DNA of 64,000 nucleotides from Balaenoptera acutorostrata (GCF_949987535.1 NC_080074.1:29535478-29599477), one strand, 5' to 3'. Positions 34,024-45,728 are shown, counted from the stretch's first letter. A program made the numbers and translations. Notes: generated from the sequence alone by a model not told the origin.

Positions 34024-37000
34024 GTTGTCTTTTCATCTTGTTTATAGTTTCCTTTGCAGTGCAAAAGCTTTTAAGTTTCATTAGGTCCCATTTGTATATT
34101 TTTGTTTTTATTTTATTTTTGTTTTGTTTCCATTACTCTGGGAGGTGGGTCAAAAAAGATCTTGCTGTGATTTATGTCAAAGAGTGTCTTCCTGTGTTTT
34201 CTTCTAAGAGTTTTATAGTGTCCAGTCTTACATTTAGGTCTTTAGCCATTTTGAGTTTATTTTTGTGTATGGTGTTAAGGGAGTGTTCTAATTTCATTCT
34301 TTTCCATGTAGCTGTCCAGGTTTTCCAGAACCACTTATTGAATAGACTGTCTTTTCTCCATTGTATATCCTTGCCTCCTTTGTCATAGATTAGTTGACCG
34401 TAGGTACGTGGGTTTATCCCTGGACTTTCTTTCCTGTTCCATTGATCTATATTTCTGTTTTTGTGCCAGTACCATATTGTCTTGATTACTGTAGCTTTGT
34501 AGTATAGTCTGAAGTCAGGGAGTCTGATTCCTTCCGCTCTGTTTTTTCCCCTCAAGACTGCTTTGGCTATTTGGAGTCTTTTGTGTCTCCATACAAATTT
34601 TAAGATTTTTTTGTTCTAGCTCTGTAAAAAATACCATTGGTAATTTGATAGGGATTGCATTGAATCTGTAGATTGCTTTGGGTAGAATAGTCATATTCAC
34701 AATATTGATTCTTCCAATTGAAGAACATGGTATATCTCTCCATCTGTTTGTGTCATCTTTGGTTTCTTTCATCAGTGTCTTATAGTTTTCTGAGTACAAG
34801 TCTTTTACCCCATTAAGTAGACTTATTCCTAGGTATTTTATTCTTTGTGTTGCAGTGGTGAATGGGATTGTTTCCTTAATTTCTCTTTCTGATTTTTCGT
34901 TCTTAGTGTATAGGAATGCAAGAGATTTCTGTGCATTAATTTTGTATCCTGCAACTTTACCAAATTCACTGATTAGCTCTAGTAGTTTTCTGGTTGCATC
35001 TTTAGGATTATCTGTGTACAGTATCATGTCATCTGCAAACAGTGACAGTTTTCCTTCTTTTTTCCAATTTGTATTCCTTTTATTTCTTTTTCTTCTCTGA
35101 TTGCCGTGGCTAGGACTTCCAAAACTATGTTGAATAATAGTAGTGAGAGGGGACATCCTTTTCTTGTTCCTGATCTTAGAGGAAATGCTTTCAGTTTTTC
35201 ACCATTGAGAATGATGTTTGCTGTGGGTTTGTCATACGTGGCCTTTATTATGTTGAGATAGGTTCCCTCTATGCCCACTCTCTGGAGAGTTTTTATCATA
35301 AATGGGTGTTGAATTTTGTCAAAAGCTTTTTCTGCTTCTATTGAGATGATCATATGGTTTTTATTCTTCAGTTTGTTAATATGGTGTATCACATTGTTTG
35401 ATTTGCATATCTTGAAGAATCCTTTCATCCCTGGGATAAATCCCACTTGATCGTGGTATATGATCCTTTTAATGTGTTGTTGGATTCTGTTTGCTAGTAT
35501 TTTGTTGAGGATTTTTGCATCTATATTCATCAGTGATATTGCTCTGTAATTTACTTTTTTTTGTAGTTTCTTTGTCTGGTTTTGGCATCAGGGTGATGGT
35601 GGCCTCATAGAATGAGTTTGGGAGTGTTCCCTCCTCTGCAATTTTTTGGAAGAGTTTGAGACGAATGGGTGTTAGCGCTTCTCTAAATGTTTGATAGAAT
35701 TCACCTCTGAAGCCATCTGGTCCTGGACTTCTGTTTGTTGGAAGATTTTTAACACAGTTTCAATTTCATTACCTGTGATTGGTCTGTTCATATTTTCTAT
35801 TTCTTCCTGGTTCAGTCTTGGAAGGTTGTGCATTTCTAAGAATTTGTCCATTTCTTCCAGGTTGTCCATTTTATTGTCATAGATTGGCTTGTAGTAGTCT
35901 CTTTTGATGCTCTGTATTTTTGTGGTGTCCTTTCTCCTTTTTCATTTTTAATTTTATTGATTTGAGTCCTCTCCCTCTTTTTCTTGATGAGTCTAGCTAA
36001 AGATTTATCAATCTTGTTTATCTTCTCAAAAAACCAGATTTAGTTTTATTGACCTTTGCTATTGTTTTCTTTATTTCTATTTCATTTATTTCTGCTCTGA
36101 TGTTTATGATTTCTTTCCCTCTACTAACTTTGGTTTTGTTTGTTTTTCTTTCTCTAGTTCCTTTAGGTGTACGGTTAGATTGTTTATTTGAGATTTTTCT
36201 TCTTTCTTGAGGTAGGCTTGTATTGCCATAAACTTCCCTCTTAGAACTGCTTTTGCTGCATCCCATAGGTTTTGGATCGTTGTGGTTTGGTTGTCATTTG
36301 TCTCTAGGTATATTTTGATTTCCTTTTTAGTTTCTTCAGTGATCTCTTGGTTATTTAGTAACGTATTGTTTAGCCTCCATGGGTTTGTGTTTTTTACATT
36401 TTTTTCCCTGTAATTGATTTCTAATCTCATAGCATTGTGGTCGGAAAAGATGCTTGATATAATTTCAATTTTCTTAAATTTACCGAGGCTTGATTTGTGA
36501 CCCAAGATGTGGTCTATCCTGGAGAATGTTCCATGTGCACTTGAGAAGAAAGTGTAATCTGCTGTTTTTGGATGGAATGTCCTATAAATATCAATTAAAT
36601 CTATCTGGTCTGTTGTGTCATTTAAAGCTTGTGTTTCCTTATTAATTTTCTGTCTGGATGATCTGTCCATTGGTGTAAGTGAGGTGTTAAAGTCCCCCGC
36701 TATTATTGTGTTACTGTCGATTTCCTCTTTTATAGTTGTTAACATTTGCCTTATGTATTGAGATGCTCCTTTGTTGGGTGCATATATATTTATAATTGTT
36801 ATATTCTCTTCTTGGATTGATCCCTTGATCATTATGTAGTGTCCTTCCTTGTCTCTTGTAACATTCTTTATTTTAAAGTCCATTTTATCTGATATGAGTA
36901 TTGCTACTCCAGCTTTGTTTACATTTCCATTTGCATGGAATATTTTTTCCATCCCCTCACTTTCAGTCTGTATGTGTCCCTAGGTCTGAAGTGGGTCTCT

Positions 37001-37121
37001 TGTACACAGCATATATACAGGTCTTGTTTTGCATCCATTCAGTGAACCTGTGTCTTTTGGTTGGAGCATTTAATCCATTCACATTTAAGGTAATTATTGA
37101 TATGTATATTCCTATGACCAT
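34024..37121 (-). pseudogene. L1 ORF2 (endonuclease/reverse transcriptase), broken
   Basis: ORF2 makes the endonuclease and reverse transcriptase that copy L1 into the genome. An ATG at 37121 opens the expected N-terminal region. The endonuclease segment is the 282-residue frame 36104-36952, with 'IIAGDFNT' and 'SRIDHILGHK' near residues 90 and 145, and 'SDHNAMRLEI' near its end. Reverse-transcriptase pieces lie in 35024-35530 ('[14 protein letters not shown]', where the family usually has D before AEKAFD) and 34515-35156 ('[13 protein letters not shown]', holding the FADD catalytic pair). 34172-34555 holds later ORF2. At least four frame changes separate these pieces and the C-terminal end is missing, so no working enzyme is encoded. 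Confidence 0.9.
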
Positions 37122-37179
37122 TTTCTTAATTGTTTTGGGTTTGTTTTTGTAGGCCCTTTTCTTCTCTTGTGTTTCCCAC

Positions 37180-38105
37180 TTACAGAAGTTCCTTTAGCAT
37201 TTGTTGTAGAGCCGGTTTTGTGGTGCTGAATTCTCTTAGCTTTTGCTTGTCTGTAAAACCTTTGATTTCTCCATCGAATCTGAATGAGATCCTTGCTGCG
37301 TAGAGTAATCTTGGTTGTAGGTTCTTCCCCTTCATCACTTTAAATATATCATGCCACTCTCTTCTGGCTTGTAGAGTTTCTGCTGAGAAATCAGCTGTTA
37401 CCCTTATGGGAGTTCCCTTGTATGGTATTTGTCATTTTTCTCTTGTTGCTTTTAATAATTTTTCTTTGTCTTTAATTTTTGTCAATTTGATTACTATGTG
37501 TCTCAGCGTGTTTCTCCTTGGGTTTATCCTGTCTGGGACTCTCTGCACTTCTTGGACTTGGGTGGCTATTCCCTTTCCCGTGTTAGGGAAGTTTTTGACT
37601 CTAATCTCTTCAAATGTTTTATCAGGTCCTTTCTCTCTCTCGTCTCTTTCTGGGACCCCTATAATATGAATGTTGGTGTGTTTAATGTTGTCCCAGAGGT
37701 CTCTTAGGCTGTCTTCACTTCTTTTCGTTCTTTTTTCTTTATTCTATTCCACGGCAGTGAATTCCACCATTCTGTCTTCCAGGTCACTTATCCATTCTTC
37801 TGCCTCAGTTATTCTGCTATTGATTCCTTCTGGTGTATTTTTCATTTCAGTTGTTGTATTGTTCATCTCTGTTTGTTCTTTAATTCTTCTAGGTGTTTGT
37901 CCTTTAATTCTTCTAGGTCTTTCTTAAACATTTCTTGCATCGTCTCAATCTTTGCCTCCATTCTTTTTCCGAGGTCCTGGATCATCTTCCCCATCATTAT
38001 TCTGATTTCTTTTTCTGGAATGTTGCCTATCTCCACTTCATTTAGTTGTTTTTCTGTGGTTTTATCTTGTTTCTTCATCTGGTACATAGTCCTCTGCCTT
38101 TTCAT
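37180..38105 (-). pseudogene. L1 ORF1 (RNA-binding protein), broken
   Basis: ORF1p is the RNA-binding chaperone of the L1 particle. The first 80 residues are open at 37863-38105, starting 'MKRQRTMYQMKKQDK' and with 'IPEKEIRIMM' near residue 30, then the coiled-coil region. The frame breaks after that. Conserved C-terminal sequence ('LQQMLKELL' just before the TAA at 37182-37180) shows the normal end, giving about 308 codons. An 8-residue unit is repeated in the coiled coil ('LEELKDKHLEELKNK'). ORF2 begins about 58 bases downstream, the usual L1 spacing. Confidence 0.88.
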
Positions 38106-38262
38106 TTTGTCTGTCTCTCTGTGAATGTGATTTTCATTCCACAGGCTGCAGGACTTTAGTTCTTCTTGCTTCTGCTGTCTGCTGTGTGGTGGATGAGGCT
38201 ATCTAAGAGGCTTGTGTAGGCTTCCTAATGGGAGTGACTGGTGGTGGGTAGAGCTGGGTGTT
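38106..38262 (-). repeat. L1 5' UTR remnant
   Basis: Directly upstream of ORF1 on the minus strand, with pieces such as 'ctgctgtgtggtggatgagg' and 'gggagtgactggtggtgg' on plus. It ends near 38262, where older L1 sequence starts. A full L1 5' UTR is several times longer, so the copy is 5'-truncated within its UTR. Confidence 0.7.
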
Positions 38263-38424
38263 GCTCTCATTATTGATAAAGAAATTTTGTAGTCTCCAAG
38301 TATAATGGTTGATTTGTCTCTTCCTTTTAGGTCTGTCATTTTCTGTTTCATATATTTTGATAATCTGTAAAGTGAATATATGGTTTGTATTGTTATATCT
38401 TCTTGATGAATTCATTCCTTTACC
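38263..38424 (-). repeat. Older L1 ORF2 fragment, antisense
   Basis: Plus strand 'cattattgataaag', 'gtagtctccaagtataatgg', 'ttgatttgtctcttcctttt' and 'gtttcatatattttgataat' follow the endonuclease region of an older L1 family in reverse. It abuts the younger L1 on the left and an LTR-like insert on the right. Confidence 0.75.
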
Positions 38425-38890
38425 AGCACAGTGCCATAGTTTCATAGATTCTGGAAGAAGACACAAGACCCCTGGGTCAGAGAGAAAGCCTTTTATTACT
38501 CACAGCACAGAAAATAGCATGAACTTCATGTTTATATCAACTCTTCCTTACCCCTAACTCTTGTGAGTGCAGAATAAAGTGTAAGCCCAGGTAGATGCTG
38601 TGCACACAGTGAGTTTATGTCCAGTTGAGAAACCCTGAACTTAGTAAACCCCAGTCCTATGAAGAAAGCTGCTAGGAAGCCTGCCCAGCATTTTCTCTAG
38701 AGGACATTATTATCCCAGACTGCAAACAAATATACCCTATGCCCTAGATATGAAGGAAGATACAATATCTTTCTAGCTGTTCACTGCACATTCTTAAAAG
38801 GATTATCCATAATAAATGAAATCACAAGATGTGAGGATATGTTACAGACACATGGAGAATTGTTTCCCAACTATATCCCTTCTTATGCCT
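38425..38890 (-). mobile_element. LTR-like insert in the older L1, antisense
   Basis: Read on minus it contains 'gagtaataaaaggctttctc' then 'tctgacccaggggtcttgtg', a typical LTR polyadenylation signal followed by the R/U5 region. It separates two parts of the older L1 (38263-38424 and from about 38895). Exact ends and target duplication were not fixed. Family not assigned. Confidence 0.55.
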
Positions 38891-38894
38891 GGAG

Positions 38895-40105
38895 ATCTTT
38901 CTCTTTCTATATTCTATTTTGTGTATTTATATAGCCAGTTGCCCTTCCTTTCGATCAGTATTTTCTTGTCATATATTTTTCCATTTTTTACTTTTAACCT
39001 ACCAGTATCTTTATATTTAAACTGGGCTTTTTTGTGGGAGGCATTTGATCTCAATTTTTTATCCAATCTGACACTCTCTGCCTTTGGTTGAGGGGTTTAG
39101 ACCATATATATTAAATATAACTATTAAAATGTATAAATTTAAATCTACTAATTTGCTGTTATTTTCTGTTTGTATCATCTGTTCTGTTACTTTTCCCCCT
39201 TTTTTTGTTATTGTTCTATGATTTATAATATATTCTACCTTCAGATTATATTGTCTGACTGCAAATTATATTATTCCACTTCACTTCATTTTACAACTGT
39301 ATACTTCCAGTTACTTCCATTTCCTCACTTCCATCCATTTTGCTATTTTTGTGTTACATTTTGCTACTATATATGTTAAACATCCCATGATATTTTGTTA
39401 CTATTTTTTACATAAACAGATACTTATCTTGTTAATCTAATAAAATAAGAAAAAACCCTTACACTTAATTTAATTTATATGATTTCTGGGGTTAATTTTT
39501 TATGTAATTTCAAATTTTCATATAGTATTCTAATTTTATTCTGCCTGAAGTGCATGCCTTAACATTTTTCATAGTATAGATATGCTGGCAATGAGCTCTG
39601 TAAGCTTTTGTTTGTTTGAATAAGTCTTTGTCTTTAATATTAGCTTTCTTCTGCTTGTCTTAAGTTTAATTTACTCTTCTCTTTCCAGTTTACTAAAGTG
39701 GAGGCTTTTGTTATTGCATTGAGATTTTTCTTCATTTCTAATCTGTGAATTCTATGTTCTAAATTTCCCTTAAACACTGCTTTTGCTGCATCCCACAAAT
39801 TTTGATAATTTTTTGGTTTTGTTTTCATTTGATTTTTAAATATCTCTTAAGACTTCTTTGTCCCTTGTGTTACTTAGAAAGATGTTGATTAACTTTCAAG
39901 GGGAAGTGGACACTCTTTTTTACATATTAAGTGAAAGCAGAACATTGGTTTAACTATTATTTGTATGTTTTTTATTCCTCCTAGAAAGGTTGAATCTTTT
40001 CTATATATTTATTAACTAGTCTATTTCATTGACCCTTAGCCATTTTTTAATGCTTATTTTAACACTGAAATTAAGTTGTGTTTTACAACTAATCTCCTTT
40101 TTCAG
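38895..40105 (-). repeat. Older L1, rearranged pieces, antisense
   Basis: 38895-39640 reads as the region around the ORF1/ORF2 boundary in reverse ('ttatatagccagttgccctt', 'cttttaacctaccagtatct', 'tctgacactctctgcctttg'). 39645-40105 is ORF2 downstream of the endonuclease. The minus frame 39640-39828 gives 'NLWDAAKAVFKGN', equivalent to the younger L1 at about 36250. In a simple antisense L1 this piece should lie at lower coordinates, so these are either two insertions or a rearranged copy. Confidence 0.75.
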
Positions 40106-41432
40106 TCATGTTTGGTCAGGCAATCTTTTTTATTATTGCCTGAGTAAAGACGTAAGTATCATTGCCTGAGCATGGTCAAGCATTAAAAGTACTGTTAGGA
40201 AAACCTTCAGAATCAATGTCAGTGATTTTGAAAAAACAAACAAACAAACAAAAAACTAAACCCCAAACCTGGGAACAATATACTAGTGGAACATTTTTTA
40301 AACACTTAGTACATAATGTGGTGGGAGCAGTGGGAGGGATAAAACAGAAGTGTGTAGTAACATTCTGAAATTGAAATCAGAAGCAGAGCAATCCTTCATA
40401 ATTGCAATATGGCTTAGAAACCGAGCACGAATAGCTTTAATTTTCTACATAGACTCTGTTAAGAAATGCTGCGTCACCAATATTCTTTTGTATAGAAGAT
40501 GATATCGTGTGGGAAAACATGGACAATAATGGCTCTGACTCAAAAAATGTTTCAGAAGACACAGATTCTGAATGGAAAGACATTTTAGGAATACCTTAAT
40601 GAATATCATTTCCTGATTTATTATATGTAGATATAAGACGAATATGATGAAAATTAATGTTTAAATGTCTAAAATAGCTCTTTTAGTATTTGAAGTTAAA
40701 AAGTCTAAGTGATAAGAAGACATTATGTCACTTGATTGGCTGAATTTTTTTCTTTCTTTGCTGTACAGAAAATAAGATGCAACGTATAAGCAATGGTATG
40801 AGATTCACTAAAATATGATCATTGATAAATGTTCATTTATGTATAATAATTTTTAACAATTAGTTTTTAAACTCATTTCTATTTACCTTTTGTGAATTCA
40901 TTTTCTTCTAAACAAATATTTTACTACAATTTAAAAAAATGTGTTAATTCCCTCATTCCCCATGTAAATATTCACTTAAATCTTTAAATGTGTTGTTTTA
41001 CCTATAATCACCTAGGTATTTTGCCTATGTAACAAAATAAAATTTAATCATTTAGGGCAGATTTCATTACTTAGACATTGCCATAGAAATGATATTTATC
41101 AACTATTCAAAACTTTGTTTGATATCAAGATATAAAAATTATACAAATGGATTATTATGGCTTTAGCAGAAAGAGTAACTTCATAGATAAATTTCTGACA
41201 TAAGTATAATTGCACTGTGCTCCCAAACTGTGATAAAGACTTTCATGGTCAGCGTAAAACCTTTTGACATTATTTATTTTCATTTAGCTTCACCATTTTC
41301 TTAAAGAAAAGTATTTCTTTGTCTAACTTGTCACAGTCATTCTTTTGACTTTTTATTGCCACTCTTGTCAAGAACTATGGAGACTGAAAGGCAGTATTGG
41401 TATGGCCTTGTCTCTGGAGCCATAACGGGAGT
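40106..41432. other. Unique AT-rich DNA
   Basis: Includes an (AAAC)n patch at about 40231-40255. No repeat family or gene was recognised. Confidence 0.4.
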
Positions 41433-41760
41433 TTGTTTCCAGTTTCTGTCACTTAGCAGCTGAGTGACCTTTGGTGAACCATCTAACCTCTCTGTTCCTA
41501 TTTTTTCAGCTGTAAGATGGGGATTAAAATAATCATTATATCTATAGCTAACATTTATAGAATACTTCTTATTCAAGTAATATATTAGGAACTTTATGCA
41601 TATCATTCCATTTAGTCTTCACAAGAAGTCTATGGAGAAGGTGCTATTATTACCTCCATTTCACAGATGAGATGCTAATGATACCACAATAGAATAAAAT
41701 GAAATAGTGCTTATAGTGCTCTGTGTGGAGAGTAGGCACTCAATATGGTAATGATGATGA
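41433..41760 (+). repeat. MIR SINE split by a second, antisense MIR
   Basis: Sense MIR head at 41433-41530 ('gcagctgagtgacctttggt', 'accatctaacctctctgttc', 'gctgtaagatggggattaa'). Antisense MIR at about 41545-41690 ('gctaacatttatagaatact', 'cattccatttagtcttcaca', 'acctccatttcacagatgag'). Then the sense tail ('gtgctctgtgtggagagtag', 'gcactcaatatggtaatgat'), ending in (GAT)n to about 41765. Confidence 0.7.
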
Positions 41761-41839
41761 TGATGTCAAAGATGATGACAAGTGGTGATGGTGACAGCAA
41801 TGACAAAGGTAAAATTTCCATGCATCAGCATTATGCCAT

Positions 41840-42010
41840 CATCTTAGATAAATATGTTTTTAACTCTTAGAAATATAGCATCAACAGTTTATTTCATAAA
41901 TATTTATTGACATCCTTTCATGGCCAGACCCTGAAGGTATAAACATACATAATGCTGTTTTCAAGGAGTTTCTAGACTAGTAGAAAAGGGGAAAATATGG
42001 TCAAAGGAAG
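41840..42010 (+). repeat. Ancient interspersed repeat, family not named
   Basis: 'tttcataaatatttattgac', 'cctgaaggtataaacataca' and 'tttcaaggagtttctagact' resemble the widespread 'caaatatttattgagcacc ... ggagcttacagtctag' repeat. Diverged. Confidence 0.4.
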
Positions 42011-42869
42011 AAAATATTAAGGGAAGGAATGATGAGGGGGAAAAGAAGGAAAGAAGAAAATAGGGAAGAGAAAGTGGAGAGATGGTAAAATGAGAAAAGA
42101 AAACAAGGCAGGATAATCTTGTAGGAAATGCAGCTGGCTTCATTTGGATTGCACAATAGGAGGTATATTCCAATCTCTAATACACGCCATGCATCAGAGC
42201 CCAAATTCAGAAATCAGCTGCTGGGAAGACACATGTAAACACAGCAGAGAATTTTTCTTAAGGATGTGTGATGATGCATAGCGCCTGTCAAGCTGGAATC
42301 TAGTTTTATGCAAAACGACTGCTGGATCAGTGGTCCTGATTCGGTGTGCCATTCTTTAAAAAAAAAAAAAAAAAAAAGCGCTGTAGCACATGTGTGTACA
42401 ATTGATATTATGAAATGATGTTAAATTGCAAAATCTAGTGGGAACAAGGTGGATCTTTTTTTTTTATTCATGCTGTGACCAGTTTTTTTTTTCAAACATG
42501 CATATCAAATATGCATATTCTCTCATACTTGACCTTATGTAATATGCTGATGAATCCTGGTATCGACTTTTCTTATTTATTTTCTTACTGTACACCACTG
42601 AGTCTCTTTTTTAAAAGAAATTGTAAGAAGTTTGATCCCTTGCTTAAAAACATTATTCTCTGTCCTTTTTTCTTATTTGATAGTTGCAGAAGATCCTCTC
42701 TTCATGTAATATTTACATCTAGTCGCAGTTCAATAATGTTACTTCTTTCTTTTCAAGAGGCTACTTCTGTTGCATCCACATTTAATTCTTTCATGGATAT
42801 TGTAATGAACCAGTGGCACTCCAGAAAGTTTAATTGTAATAATGTCAGTAAATTTTTCTTAAAAATTTA
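42011..42869. other. Unique DNA with an A-run
   Basis: A-run of about 20 at 42358-42377. A purine-rich stretch lies at 42001-42110. A 131-codon plus frame at 42475-42870 has no family resemblance. Confidence 0.4.
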
Positions 42870-43680
42870 ATTTTAAAAATCTGCTAAAATATTCAATAAG
42901 CCCTTACAATGCAATTTTGATGCTAACTACCCAAATCTAGCACAGAATTCTCAGGTTAAAGATACAGTCCCCAGTAGAACTCCCCTTATGTCAGACATCA
43001 GCTCCAAGTTTAGGGGTGCCCAGGCCACTTATACTTCTGATCAACTGGCTACCAACTTGGGGGTTTCCACTATCCCCTCATATTCAATAATTCACTGAAG
43101 TAACTCACAGAACTTAGGAAAATGTGAAATATTTTTGTATATGATTATACTTTTATTATAGCAAATGGATACAAATCTGAACCAACCAAAGAGAGAGACA
43201 CATAGGGTGAAGCCTGGGAGGGTCCCAAATGTGAAGCTTCCTTGTCCTCAGGACACATCACTCTCCTGGCCCTTGGATGGATGATTATCAACCAGGGATG
43301 CTCACCTGAGCACCAGAGTCCAGAGTTTTTATTGGGGTTTTATTACATAGGCATGATTGATTGTTGAATCATTGAACTCAGTCTTAAGCTCCTACCCACT
43401 CCCTGGAGATAAGAAATCAGGCTAGTATCATTCGGCTGAAACCTCAAACCTTTTAATCACATGATTGATCTTTCTGATGTGGCAAGCTCCCATTCTGAAA
43501 CTACCTGGGTACCTACCATGAGTCATCTTATGTACAAAAACTCAGGTGTGGCCCCAGGGGCCCACCGTGAGAAACAAAGATACTCCCATCACTCAGGAAA
43601 TTCCAAGGACTTAGAAGCTTTCTCCCAGGAATCTGGGACAAAGACCAGACAAGTTCTTTAGTATACAACAGTCCTCCCTT
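42870..43680 (-). mobile_element. LTR-type element, antisense
   Basis: 'taactcacagaacttaggaa', 'gattatacttttattatagc', 'gagacacatagggtgaagc', 'ttattacataggcatgattg', 'taatcacatgattgatcttt', 'gaaactacctgggtacctac' and 'caggaaattccaaggactta' follow, in order, an ERV LTR that I recognise as MER4-group-like. Divergence suggests an old insertion. Ends are approximate and no internal viral region was seen. Confidence 0.6.
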
Positions 43681-43847
43681 TAAACTAAACTCAATTTATA
43701 CATCACTGAAATATTCACTAAGTGAGTTTGGTGCTTTTTATCTATTACTGTACTTTTCAGGAAGAGCGTAAAAGAAGTTTGGGGGGGAAAAAGAACCAAG
43801 AATAGAATATATGTGTTAGGAGTAGGCTTCGGTGAAATTGTGAAATA

Positions 43848-44329
43848 CAGATCTTCCTCCACTTATGATGGGGTTATGTCCTGATAAAACTATTGTGAAT
43901 TGAAAATATTGTTAAGTAGGAAATGCATTTAATACACCTCACCACTGAACATCAGCGCTTAGCCTAGCCTGCCTTAAATGTGCTCAGAACACTTACATTA
44001 GCCTACAGTTGGCAAAGTCATCTAACACAAAGTGTGTTTTATAATTAAAACATTCAATATCTCATGTAATTTATGGAATACTTTACTGAAAGTGAAAAAC
44101 AAAATGGTTGTAAGTGTGTAGGTTGCTTACCTTCGTGATTGCATGGCTGACTGGGAGCTGCAGCTCGCTGCCACTGCCCAGCAACATGAAAGAATATTGT
44201 ACCACATATGGCTAGCCTGGGAAAAGATCAAAATTCAAAACATACAATTTCTACTGAATGCGTATTGCTTTCAAACCACCATAAAATCAAAAAATCTAAG
44301 TCGAACCATCGTAAGTCAGGGACTGTCTG
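43848..44329 (+). mobile_element. Tigger-type DNA transposon remnant with TA duplication
   Basis: Left end 'cagatcttcctccacttatg'. Right end 'ccatcgtaagtcagggactg' plus 'tctg'. These are inverted repeats of the pogo/Tigger kind. TA lies on both sides (43846-43847, 44330-44331). The inside has 'tgctcagaacacttacatta', 'gcctacagttggcaaagtca', 'tctaacacaaagtgtgtttt' and 'atctcatgtaatttatggaa'. At about 480 bases it is a non-autonomous, transposase-free deletion derivative. Confidence 0.8.
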
Positions 44330-44339
44330 TAGTTGAACA

Positions 44340-44500
44340 TTAGAATATTAGAACTTGAAGAGATTTCAGAGATTCTCTCCTCTTATGTTATTTTTCTTTC
44401 GAAACAAATAGGTCAGGAGAATTAAGTGCTTTACCCATAGAAAAGAAAATTAACTCTCAAACTGGAATGAAAATTCAAGTTTCCCAGCTTTTCCCACCAT
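44340..44500 (-). repeat. MIR-like remnant, antisense
   Basis: 'attagaacttgaagagattt', 'agagattctctcctcttatg' and 'gagaattaagtgctttaccc' resemble the reverse MIR core and the 'agagatcatctagtccaacc' flank often seen with MIR-type repeats. Confidence 0.4.
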
Positions 44501-45044
44501 ACCACTTGAGTATTCCTTTGGAGCCTGCCTCAACTCTTCATTTAGGGCCCACACATTGGAGTTTCTCTACCCTGCCCTCTATCTTTCTCCATCACTTGGG
44601 AGACTTCATGATACCTAACTCTCTTCTTTCCCTACTGTTCTCTTCTACCTCTCCCTCTTCAGCACTTTGCAACTCCAATGGACTAAAAACTGAACTACAA
44701 ATTCTGTTCCTTACACATTCAGATCTCTGAGATCTGGCAAGGCCAGAAATGTGCTCATAATTCATTTATAGCTCTTCTAGATATCATGATAGCTTAACTC
44801 AGGTTCTTAAAATTAACCTTCTCCATTGGCATTAATGAAGGGGATTTCAGAAAGGAGGGACTTGGCTATTTTGTGCACACAGGTAGTTTTTTATACCACA
44901 GAAGGCAGAATTTGAGTAAATAAAAAGAAAATCTCCTTTGCAGATTAGGTCATTAACTGAGTGTGCTGCCTAATGTGACAGGAGAAGAATCAGAATAACA
45001 GAAGTGCCTGCTGACTGATCCTCTCATGGTATATCTCCTATTCT

Positions 45045-45602
45045 TCTCCCAGGATAACCTTTCTAAAATGCAAATCTTACCTGAAATACAGGGCTGACAG
45101 TCTGTCAGTGCTCTCCATAGACTTCAGTCCCCTTAGCTTTGCATGCAGTGGCTTCCTTCATCTGGTTTCAACCTGTCTTTCAGTCTAATCTCTAGCCACT
45201 CCAGGTAATGTTACACTGTACCTCCCCAACCATATCATGCTATTCCACACTTCCCACATGCCATTCCCTCTGGCCGAAATGCCCTCCTGCTAATCCTCCT
45301 GGGCCTCTTTAATGCATATGGGTAACTCCTTGAGAAAACAGCATAAAAATTACCTTTCTTTGAATATTTCCCAAATACTCAGATTTGATTAAAGTGTCCC
45401 TGTTCTAGTCTCTTTCAGTAATCTTTAGAAAGCCCTGAGTTAGCACTTCTCATGCTGTAATCTTTACAGTGAGTTATCTGTCTCTCTCTCAAATGGATTA
45501 TGAATTCCGAAAAGGCAAGGGCCATGTGAGCTTGATTTTGTATCCTCAGAACGTAGCACATAACATGAGCTAAATTAAGGTTTGATGAATGCATGAATGC
45601 AC
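45045..45602 (+). repeat. L2 LINE 3' end, sense
   Basis: Long L2 match: 'aacctttctaaaatgcaaat', 'ccattccctctggccgaaat', 'gccctcctgctaatcctcct', 'aaaaggcaagggccatgtga', 'ttgtatcctcagaacgtagc', and the end repeat 'gatgaatgcatgaatgc'. Only the end of the element and its UTR remain. Confidence 0.75.
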
Positions 45603-45728
45603 AATATATATCATTATCATCCCTATCTACCTTCATCTTTCCTAGAGCATTATGGAAAAGGTCTTTAAAATGTTAAATAATTTCCAGTTTAGGCTTTGGA
45701 AGAATCAGTAACTTCAATAAAATCATGA

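Larger units (their letters stand above)
34024..38262 (-). mobile_element. Dead L1 with ORF1 and most of ORF2 but no 3' end, antisense
   Basis: Order on minus: 5' UTR remnant (38262-38106), ORF1 (38105-37180), ORF2 from about 37121 to the break at 34024. The plus strand at the break reads 'gttgtcttttcatcttgttt', inside the ORF2 C-terminal part, so the rest of ORF2, the 3' UTR and the A tail are missing. Sequence type matches even-toed-ungulate/cetacean L1. Since L1 insertion starts at the 3' end, loss of that end implies a later deletion or rearrangement, or an unusual insertion. Many frameshifts and stops: not active. Confidence 0.9.

Noticed and set aside
33423..34064. 213-codon minus-strand open frame
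   Set aside because: Its N-terminal part is read from the edge of the broken L1 and through a (CA)n tract, giving Cys/Val/His low-complexity sequence. No domain, no splice context and an overlapping second frame. Treated as chance.
34024..37121. Functional L1 reverse transcriptase
   Set aside because: The catalytic FADD motif is present, but the frame is broken several times and the C-terminal end and 3' UTR are missing.
42475..42870. 131-codon plus-strand open frame
   Set aside because: Starts in a T-run and is rich in Phe, Ser and Leu from T-rich DNA. No recognisable domain.
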